Shown here piece by piece: positions 7,953 through 12,967 of a stretch of DNA of 12,967 nt (position 1 is its first letter; every line of letters starts with the position of its first letter). The notes below the pieces were generated by a model. That model had not been told where the DNA came from. It made no database searches and worked only from the letters and a program-made list of their open reading frames with translations. Source of the stretch: JAJZJT01 sp049964655 (GTDB lineage: Bacteria; Actinomycetota; Acidimicrobiia; Acidimicrobiales; RAAP-2); assembly GCA_049964655.1 (NCBI GenBank), contig JBMFXC010000074.1, forward strand, positions 1-12,967, given 5' to 3'. The position numbers and the translations under genes are program-made.

Positions 7953-8052
7953 NNNNNNNNNNNNNNNNNNNNNNNNNNNNNNNNNNNNNNNNNNNNNNNN
8001 NNNNNNNNNNNNNNNNNNNNNNNNNNNNNNNNNNNNNNNNNNNNNNNNNNNN
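7953..8052. other. Assembly gap of 100 N
   Basis: One hundred consecutive undetermined bases. A round 100 is the usual placeholder for a gap of unknown size, so the true distance between the two convergent operons is not known and small genes could be missing. It hides the end of gatD and whatever terminators separate the operons. The flanks should be checked as a possible scaffold join before any synteny claim is made across it. Confidence 0.97.
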
Positions 8053-8903
8053 CGGCCGAGCACCCGGCGCACCCAACGGTCTGGGCGTCGAGCGAGGTGC
8101 CCCGCGGCGCGCAGCCGCTCGGCCCGTAGGTCTGCCTCCTCCTCGTCGTCGAGCGGTCGGAGGTCACCCACGCAGCCGTCGGCCACGCAGCCGTCGGCCA
8201 CGGCCGCGGACAACGCCCACCCGAGCAGCACGTCGGCGAGGTCCGTGTTGCGGGCGAGCAACGGCCCATGCAGGTAGGACCCGACCACCGTCCCCTGCCA
8301 CGCTCCTTCGGTGCCGTCGCCACCGCCGTTGCCCACGCCGAGCGACACCCGGCCGAGCGGTCGTGCCCCCGTTCCCAACGTGGTCACCCCGGCGTGGTTC
8401 TCGAAGCCGGTCAGCGTGGGCAGACCGCCACCGCCAAGGGCCCGGGGGAGCCGAGGGGCCCCGGGAGCCGGCTCGGCCACCACTTCCCCCACCGCCCGAC
8501 CCCGGCGGCTCCTCCGAGTCTCCACGTCGAGCAGTGCCAGGCCCGGCAGCGGACGGCCGTGGGCGTCAGGATAGGTGTGCCCGAGCACCTGGAAGCCGGC
8601 ACACACGCCGAGCACGGCGGCTCCACCGGCGACCGCCCTCGCCAGGCCTCCGTCCTCGGCGAGGAGGGTGGCAGCCCGCACCTGGGGACCGTCCTCTCCG
8701 CCACCCAGGCAGTAGAGATGGCCGGTGGGCAGCGGCTCGTCCGAGAGGGCGTGGAGGAGCTCGACCGGGATCCCCCGCCAGGCCGCCCGGCGAGCCAGCA
8801 CCATCCCGTTCCCACCGTCACCGTAGGTGCCGAGCAGGTCCGGGTAGACGACGACCACACGGAGCGACGCGGTCGCTCTCGCCGGATCGGCCCCGCTCGT
8901 CAC
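8053..8903 (-). CDS. gatD: Lipid II isoglutaminyl synthase glutaminase GatD, 3' end missing
   Basis: The glutaminase half of the MurT/GatD complex, a class I (CobB/CobQ-like) glutamine amidotransferase. It frees ammonia from glutamine for amidation of the alpha-carboxyl of D-Glu in lipid II at the inner face of the membrane. The nucleophile is C101 in GVCAGFQVLG and the catalytic His is H212 in SYLHGPLLARN; in known complexes an Asp of MurT completes the triad. It starts at a GTG (8903) overlapping the murT stop as GTGA; another GTG lies just before it. 283 residues are visible before the gap, already above the roughly 240-260 usual for the family, so few are likely lost. The extra length includes a glycine-rich loop near 188-200 and a duplicated ADGCV unit near 236-245. 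It is third in an operon after a HAD/PlsC fusion and murT. Confidence 0.9.
8169..8198. repeat. 15-bp tandem duplication inside gatD
   Basis: CACGCAGCCGTCGGC occurs twice head to tail without a mismatch (8169-8183 and 8184-8198), with a partial third start. In the gatD frame it encodes the five residues ADGCV twice (about 236-245). The length keeps frame. It looks like recent replication slippage in a surface region after the catalytic core. Confidence 0.9.
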
Positions 8904-10300
8904 CACCGGCTCCGCAACGCCGTGAACGCGGTGTAGTTGGCCACCACCGTGACGGCGGGGCAACGCTCGTCGATCGGGATCATCGCTCGCGGGGCGTTGC
9001 CACCTGCCCCATTGGCCCCCCGGCGGGCCAGGGCGACGTCGACCGCCGCCAGTGGGTCGGCCACCGCCACGTGCTCGACCCCCGCGTAGCGGAGGCGCAC
9101 GGCCAGATCACGGTGACGCTCGCCGGTCGCCACCACGGCCGGCAGTCCGGCCAGGCGCTCGAAGGGGACGTCCCACAACCAGCTCGTGTCTGCCCCGTCG
9201 GCGACCCTGGCGTTGACCGACAACACCAGGTGGCACGCGTCCTCCGTCGGCCCGTCGGCGGTCGTCCGCTCCTCGTCGAGGAGGTCGAAGAGGGCTGTCC
9301 ACCCCGCCGGGTTCTTGGCCAGGGCCAGTCGCACGCCGGCTCCATGGCGGTCGAGGACGGCGAAGCGCCCGGCGACGTCGTCGACCAGGGCCATGCGGTC
9401 GAGCGCCTCCTCCACCGTCGGGACCCCCGGCGTCGAGGAACCGCCGGCTGGGTCGTCCAACAACAGCGGAGCGGCGACCGCCGCCATGACGGCGTTCGCC
9501 TGGTTGAACCGCCCAGGGATCGACAACCGCACCGGGAGCCGACTGCCGTCCGGGCGGACCAGCGAGCCGTCCTCCAGCCAGGCCGTGCACGGCGGCCGCT
9601 CCAACCCGCAGCTGTCGCACGCCCACGCCGGCCCCGGACCGAACCGGATGCGCCCGCCGCACGCGGGGCATCCCACGGCGTCCTGCCGCCACACCTGACC
9701 GGCCCCGACCCAGGTGCAGGGTCCTACGGCGCCCGAGGCTGCCCACACCACCAGCGGGTCGTCGGCATTGGCCACCACCCTCGGTGCGACCGGGCCGGCG
9801 GGAGGTCGTCCGAGCGACTCCCTCCAGCGGGCAGCCAGCATCCGCACCTCGTTGGTCCGGTCCAACTGGTCCCGCGACAGGTTGAGCAGGACGACCACGC
9901 GGGGCCAGACCGCCTCGACCACCGCCCCGAGGTAGACCTCGTCGACCTCGAGGACCGCGTTCGGCGCAACCGGCCGGGCTACCAGCGCGGCAAGATGGCC
10001 TGCTGGCATATTGGCCCCCGTGTCGTTCGTGGCCACGTCCCCGTTCGGGGACACCGCGGCGCCGAGCAGCCGGGTCGTCGTCGTCTTGCCGTTGGTGCCG
10101 GTCACCAGGGCCACACGCCGGGAGCGACCCAGCTCGGCGAGGAGCTTCGGGTCGAGCACGAGGCCGATCCGCCCACCGGCCACCGTCCCGCTGCCCCGCC
10201 CGAGCCGGCGCGACGCCCGGATGGCCACTGTCACGGCTGCCACGCCGACGGCGGCTCGGGGACGCAGCGTGGTGCCCGCGCCCCGATGGCGACCGATCAC
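8900..10300 (-). CDS. murT: Lipid II isoglutaminyl synthase subunit MurT
   Basis: The ATP-using half of MurT/GatD, which activates the D-Glu alpha-carboxyl of lipid II and accepts ammonia from GatD. It has 466 residues. A short basic and hydrophobic N-terminus (12-30) may touch the membrane. The Mur-ligase P-loop is GTNGKTTTT at 68-76. Four Cys (C211, C214, C228, C231) form the zinc ribbon that many MurT proteins insert in the central domain. The C-terminal DUF1727 domain carries D371-TSWLWD, the region that gives the Asp of the GatD triad, and ends in the usual VANYTAFTALR. The GTG at 10300 overlaps the upstream stop as GTGA and is in frame; the N-terminus it gives reads like other MurT proteins. 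The open frame extends to 11035, but that part is antisense-style shadow over the fusion gene. MurT replaces RNA-guided or free glutamine routes seen in other cell-wall ligases. Confidence 0.93.
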   Translation of the reverse strand: MIGRHRGAGTTLRPRAAVGVAAVTVAIRASRRLGRGSGTVAGGRIGLVLDPKLLAELGRSRRVALVTGTNGKTTTTRLLGAAVSPNGDVATNDTGANMPAGHLAALVARPVAPNAVLEVDEVYLGAVVEAVWPRVVVLLNLSRDQLDRTNEVRMLAARWRESLGRPPAGPVAPRVVANADDPLVVWAASGAVGPCTWVGAGQVWRQDAVGCPACGGRIRFGPGPAWACDSCGLERPPCTAWLEDGSLVRPDGSRLPVRLSIPGRFNQANAVMAAVAAPLLLDDPAGGSSTPGVPTVEEALDRMALVDDVAGRFAVLDRHGAGVRLALAKNPAGWTALFDLLDEERTTADGPTEDACHLVLSVNARVADGADTSWLWDVPFERLAGLPAVVATGERHRDLAVRLRYAGVEHVAVADPLAAVDVALARRGANGAGGNAPRAMIPIDERCPAVTVVANYTAFTALRSRW

Positions 10301-11694
10301 GCCGGCGGACGGGCCCGTACCACGTCCGCCTCGGTCACCTGTGGTCGGCGACGCGCCTCGGCCGGGAGCAGTTCGGTGATGGCGGCCATCACCGTGGCGG
10401 TGTCGGCGACGACGTCTGATCCGGCAAGCGCCAGCGGGCTCCCCACCCGTACGGTGACCGTCGGCGGCCTGAGGACGCCGGCGACGCGCGGCAGCCGACC
10501 CGAGCGGGGCCAGACGTGCTCGGTTCCCCACAGGCCGACCGGGACCACTGGCGCCCCCGTCTCGGCGGCCAGCCGAGCCACACCCGTCCGTCCGACGAGC
10601 ACCGGGTCGAAGAACGCCTCGCCTCGGGGGATCGTCCCCTGCGGGAGGACGATGACGACCTCGCCCGCACGTAGTGCCGCGGCCGCCTCGACGAGGGACG
10701 CACCACGTTCCCCGAAGCGATCGACCGGGATGCCCCCCAACGAACGCGCCAGCACCCCGACCACCGGAGCGTCGAACAGCTCTTGTTTGGCCAAGAACCG
10801 AACCGGGCGACCGAGCCGGGCCGCCACGATCCCGAGCGCGACCACGTCGAAGTAACTGCGGTGGTTGGCCGCGACGAGCACCGGTCCCTCGGAAGGGATC
10901 CCCGACACCCCCGTGATGTCGAACCGGGCATAGGGGAAGGCCTCGGGCCGGAACGCCATCCGGGCGACGTGGTAGGGCTCGAGCCCGCACAACGACGGCA
11001 CCCCCGGCGCCCGGTCCCACCGCTCGACCGGCCATCGGCGCGCCCGGGCCACGGCAGCCAGGCGCGGGTCGGGGTTCAGCGCGTGCGGGTGCCCGACGGC
11101 GGAGAGCAACGGCACGTCGTAGAAGCTGTCCGAGTAGGCGTGCGACGCTCCGAGCGACACCCCACGGTCACGAGCCCAGGCCACCGCGGCAGACCGCTTG
11201 GCTGGACCCCACATGAACCGTCCTGCCAACCGACCCGTATAGGAACCGTCGGCTACCTCGTAACGGGTAGCCACGACGCCGTCGAACCCCAGGAGGTCGG
11301 CAAGCGGCCCGACCAGGTCGTGCGGCGACGTGGTGGCGAGCACCAGCAGCTGCCCGGCGCGCCGGTGGCTCTCCAGCACGCCATGAGCCCACGGCTGCAC
11401 CAGCTCGGCCAGGTGCTCCGCCGCCCGCTTCCCGGCCCGCCGCGTTGCATCCACGGGCCTGCCTCGCATCACGAGAGCCGCGGCACGGGCCAGGGCGATC
11501 ACCCCCAGCGATTCGCCCAGCCGGTCGTAGAGGGCGTACACCACGCCGTCGCCCGGCAGACGCTGGCCCGGCGCCAGCACGCCTTCTTCCACCAACGCCT
11601 CGTGGAGCACCGGACCGCTCGCTCCGCGCAACAACGTCCGGTCGAGGTCGACGAACACCGCCCCTCCGGGCGACTCCACAACGGAACGCGACAT
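10297..11694 (-). CDS. HAD-IB hydrolase / PlsC acyltransferase fusion
   Basis: A 465-residue fusion like mycobacterial Rv2483c (annotated PlsC). The N-terminal HAD-IB domain has all its motifs: D16-L-D18-R-T20, TTSP at 121-124, K166 and D189-SFY-D193. The C-terminal acyltransferase has motif I N277-H278-x4-D283, and VPVGLWGTEH from 384 as motif IV. Motif III reads LPQGT (350-354) where most PlsC enzymes have FPEGT, so the acidic residue is Gln; I believe this is normal for the fused type. The likely role is acylation of lysophosphatidate, with the HAD domain acting on a phosphorylated lipid or head group, at the cytoplasmic membrane. The ATG at 11694 sits six bases after a -10-like TAGCCT, which suggests a leaderless mRNA. 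It is first in the operon with murT and gatD and overlaps murT by GTGA. A 6C-like small RNA lies just upstream on the same strand. Confidence 0.9.
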   Translation of the reverse strand: MSRSVVESPGGAVFVDLDRTLLRGASGPVLHEALVEEGVLAPGQRLPGDGVVYALYDRLGESLGVIALARAAALVMRGRPVDATRRAGKRAAEHLAELVQPWAHGVLESHRRAGQLLVLATTSPHDLVGPLADLLGFDGVVATRYEVADGSYTGRLAGRFMWGPAKRSAAVAWARDRGVSLGASHAYSDSFYDVPLLSAVGHPHALNPDPRLAAVARARRWPVERWDRAPGVPSLCGLEPYHVARMAFRPEAFPYARFDITGVSGIPSEGPVLVAANHRSYFDVVALGIVAARLGRPVRFLAKQELFDAPVVGVLARSLGGIPVDRFGERGASLVEAAAALRAGEVVIVLPQGTIPRGEAFFDPVLVGRTGVARLAAETGAPVVPVGLWGTEHVWPRSGRLPRVAGVLRPPTVTVRVGSPLALAGSDVVADTATVMAAITELLPAEARRRPQVTEADVVRARPPA

Positions 11695-11700
11695 CGGGCC

Positions 11701-11709
11701 AGGCTACCG
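11701..11709 (-). promoter_or_regulatory. -10-like element for the HAD/PlsC-murT-gatD operon
   Basis: On the minus strand CGGTAGCCT ends six bases before the ATG at 11694. TAGCCT fits the TAnnnT form of an actinobacterial -10, and the short distance predicts a leaderless transcript. A GTGACA at the end of the preceding segment (19 bases upstream) could serve as a -35 but the spacing is long. The nine bases and the spacing are identical to those before the gene at 19. Confidence 0.5.
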
Positions 11710-11739
11710 CCCCGGTCGGGCCGGCTGTCACCGCTCACC

Positions 11740-11755
11740 GACGGGAGGTCCCGTC
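11740..11755. repeat. Short inverted repeat, 7-bp arms
   Basis: GACGGGA (11740-11746) and TCCCGTC (11749-11755) are perfect inverted arms around two bases. The spacing suits a protein-binding dyad better than an RNA hairpin. It lies 31 bases upstream of the -10-like box of the HAD/PlsC operon and shares three bases with the next, longer inverted repeat. Confidence 0.5.
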
Positions 11756-11786
11756 CGGTAGCCGCCCCATCGGACGGCTACCGGAC
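11753..11786. repeat. Inverted repeat with 12-bp perfect arms
   Basis: GTCCGGTAGCCG (11753-11764) and CGGCTACCGGAC (11775-11786) are perfect inverted arms around a ten-base loop. Each arm contains the octamer CGGTAGCC that also forms the -10-like boxes at 4-12 and 11701-11709. It lies between the 6C-like RNA and the HAD/PlsC start. It could be a terminator-like hairpin for the small RNA (no U-run follows on the minus strand), or an operator for the operon. Confidence 0.65.
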
Positions 11787-11794
11787 CCCGGACG

Positions 11795-11880
11795 CGGTGA
11801 AGGGACCGCCGGGGGGGAGGGCGGTCCCTTCACACTGACACGACAAGGAACGGAGGGGGGTTCCTGATCCCTGTGGTCTG
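11795..11880 (-). ncRNA. 6C-like small RNA
   Basis: Read on the minus strand, two hairpins in a row carry C-run loops, the hallmark of the actinobacterial 6C RNA. Hairpin 1 (11865-11846) has stem AGGAAC/GTTCCT and a run of six C spanning the stem edge and loop. Hairpin 2 (11833-11797) has a perfect 14-bp stem (GTGAAGGGACCGCC with its complement) and a nine-base loop CTCCCCCCC. A promoter with 17-bp spacing predicts a start near 11880, giving roughly 85 nt, close to the 93 nt I recall for M. tuberculosis B11. B11 is next to Rv3661, a HAD-IB hydrolase gene; here the RNA also precedes a HAD-IB domain gene. No U-run follows hairpin 2, so the 3' end is uncertain and may extend through the next inverted repeat. 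In known cases the C-rich loops are thought to pair with G-rich ribosome binding sites of target mRNAs. Confidence 0.75.
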
Positions 11881-11886
11881 AGATCC

Positions 11887-11915
11887 ATTCTGCCGGACGA
11901 CCGCCGATCAGTCAA
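11887..11915 (-). promoter_or_regulatory. Sigma-70-type promoter for the 6C-like RNA
   Basis: On the minus strand TTGACT (11915-11910, 5/6 to the -35 consensus) is followed after exactly 17 bases by CAGAAT (11892-11887, 4/6 to the -10). The expected start, about seven bases on, is near 11880, shortly before the first C-loop hairpin. It is the best housekeeping-type promoter in the window, in keeping with an abundant small RNA. Confidence 0.65.
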
Positions 11916-11927
11916 ACAGTTTTCGTA

Positions 11928-11942
11928 GATATTTGCTATCGT
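11928..11942 (+). promoter_or_regulatory. Probable LysR promoter and dyad
   Basis: TATCGT (11937-11942) is a 4/6 -10 match that would place the transcript start at or just before the ATG at 11951, a leaderless arrangement; no -35 is clear. It overlaps GATA-N5-TATC (11928-11940), an AT-rich inverted repeat that may be part of an autoregulatory LysR site. The 6C-RNA promoter lies only 22 bases away on the other strand. Confidence 0.4.
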
Positions 11943-11950
11943 CCCAAACG

Positions 11951-12865
11951 ATGGAACTCCGACATCTCCAGGCACTGGTGGCGATCACCGATGCCGGCTC
12001 CTTCTCCGCGGCAGCTGACCGGCTCGGCACGGTGCAGTCCAACATCTCCGCTCATGTAGCCCGCCTCGAGGCGGAGCTCGGCACGACGCTGCTCGATCGG
12101 GCAACCGGCCGCCTGACCGACGAGGGCACCGTCGTCGTGGCACGGGCCCGTCGGATGCTCTCGGAGCTCGAGGCACTGGTCGCCGACGTGGCCGCCTACC
12201 GCGACCAGGTGACCGGCACCGTCCGCGTAGGCATGATCGGGACGACGGCACGTTGGCTCGTCCCTGAGCTGCTCCGGCTCATCGACACCCGGCACCCGGG
12301 CGTCCATCTGGTCGTCGTCGAGGGGACGACGACGGGCCTCGAACCTCGCCTGGAGGCCGGGCAGCTCGACGTCGCCGTCCTCAACCTGCCCGTCCCCGGG
12401 CGAGACGTGGTCACGACGCCGCTCTTCGAGGAAGACCTCGTCTTGGTCGTGCCGGTCGAGCACCCGCTCGCCAGCCATCCCGGCGCGCTCCCCGTCGCCG
12501 AGCTCGACGGGCTCGAGCTCCTCCTGCCCGCCCACGGGACCGCATACCGAGACGAGCTCGACGCAGCCATCGCTCCGGCAGGCGTCACACTCACGCCTCG
12601 GGCCGAGATCGACGGGCTCCGGCTCATCGCCTCCCTCACCTTCGAGGGGTACGGGCCGGCCATCCTCCCGGCCACCGCGCTCCCCCGTATCCTCGGCGAC
12701 CGCTTCCGGGGCATTCCGATCGCCGGCCTTCCCCGGCGCAGGGTAGGCACCGCCCTCCGGGCCCGTGGCCTCCCCTCTGCTCCGACCCGGGTGCTCCTCG
12801 AGCTGCTCGCCGGTGTGGTGGCACGCCGCAGCGACCTCCCCGGAGGGCTGCACACCGCGTCGTGA
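11951..12865 (+). CDS. LysR-family transcriptional regulator
   Basis: A 304-residue LysR regulator. The winged helix-turn-helix covers about residues 3-62, with the typical opening MELRHLQALVAITDAGSFSA and the recognition-helix region QSNISAHVARLEAELGTTLLDR. The effector-binding domain (about 88-295) has the usual two-lobe pattern, with TVRVGMIGTTARWLVPELL at its start and EEDLVLVVPVEHPLA in the middle; this is also the length of the family. The ATG at 11951 is preferred to the open-frame start at 11933 because it gives the standard LysR N-terminus. It is divergent from the 6C-like RNA and the HAD/PlsC-murT-gatD operon, so those are the first targets to suspect, though nothing in the sequence names the inducer. 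No partner gene follows within the window. Confidence 0.92.
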   Translation: MELRHLQALVAITDAGSFSAAADRLGTVQSNISAHVARLEAELGTTLLDRATGRLTDEGTVVVARARRMLSELEALVADVAAYRDQVTGTVRVGMIGTTARWLVPELLRLIDTRHPGVHLVVVEGTTTGLEPRLEAGQLDVAVLNLPVPGRDVVTTPLFEEDLVLVVPVEHPLASHPGALPVAELDGLELLLPAHGTAYRDELDAAIAPAGVTLTPRAEIDGLRLIASLTFEGYGPAILPATALPRILGDRFRGIPIAGLPRRRVGTALRARGLPSAPTRVLLELLAGVVARRSDLPGGLHTAS

Positions 12866-12967
12866 CGTTCGTTGACGGCGCCCCGTGGAGCGAGCGCCCC
12901 CAGAACCTCCCCACGAGCCCCCAGGAGCCAGGTGCGGTCGCGCTGCGGGGACGCCGGGGCGCGCCGC
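12866..12967. other. End of window, no supported feature
   Basis: These 102 bases after the LysR stop are GC-rich with several C-runs. I see no start with a ribosome site, no RNA gene and only a weak GGCGC/GCGCC pairing that is too short to call a terminator. Confidence 0.5.

Noticed and set aside
7754..10855. 1033-codon plus-strand frame crossing the N gap
   Set aside because: It reads through undetermined bases and lies antisense to gatD, murT and the HAD/PlsC gene. The translation is low-complexity.
10301..11035. Extended N-terminus for MurT
   Set aside because: It would overlap about 735 bases of the HAD/PlsC gene in another frame. The GTG at 10300 gives a normal MurT N-terminus and a GTGA overlap.
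11797..11833. 14-bp hairpin as a Rho-independent terminator
   Set aside because: No gene ends towards it, both neighbours read away from it, and no U-run follows on either strand. Its C-run loop, paired with the next hairpin, fits 6C RNA better.
1..12967. CRISPR arrays, insertion sequences, tRNA and rRNA genes
   Set aside because: I found no regularly spaced repeats, no transposase, no terminal inverted repeats flanking a gene and no tRNA-like or rRNA-like sequence.

Overview
The window is very GC-rich, uses many GTG starts, and packs its genes into operons in which stop and start codons overlap by four bases. Gene content (MurT/GatD, a HAD-IB/PlsC fusion of the kind found in mycobacteria, a 6C-like small RNA) points to a high-GC actinobacterium, perhaps from the Acidimicrobiia; the class is an inference from style, not proven.

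Layout. A small membrane protein of unknown function (19-717, +) converges on a TetR-type repressor (830-1561, -). A perfect 16-bp palindrome (1561-1576) separates the repressor from a divergent four-gene operon (1585-7950, +): a fatty acyl-CoA-reductase-like SDR fused to a HAD-IB phosphatase domain, a zinc-dependent MDR dehydrogenase, a long and altered LarA-like (DUF2088) protein, and a PlsC-type acyltransferase. All three junctions are ATGA or GTGA overlaps, so the four proteins are probably made together. The set looks like a repressor-controlled lipid pathway (acyl reduction, alcohol/aldehyde redox, dephosphorylation, acylation) whose product I cannot name. It is the best candidate here for an undescribed system.

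A 100-base run of N (7953-8052) is an assembly gap. Beyond it lies a second operon on the minus strand (11694 down to the gap): a HAD-IB/PlsC fusion, then murT, then gatD, again with GTGA overlaps. MurT/GatD amidate the D-glutamate of lipid II, so this operon joins phospholipid synthesis to peptidoglycan modification. GatD is cut by the gap near its C-terminus.

The divergent region 11695-11950 is the richest non-coding stretch. It carries, on the minus strand, two hairpins with C-run loops behind a good sigma-70-type promoter, which matches the actinobacterial 6C small RNA. It also holds two more inverted repeats and several copies of the octamer CGGTAGCC, one of which forms the likely -10 of the HAD/PlsC gene. 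A LysR regulator (11951-12865, +) reads away from it. The last 102 bases show no supported feature.
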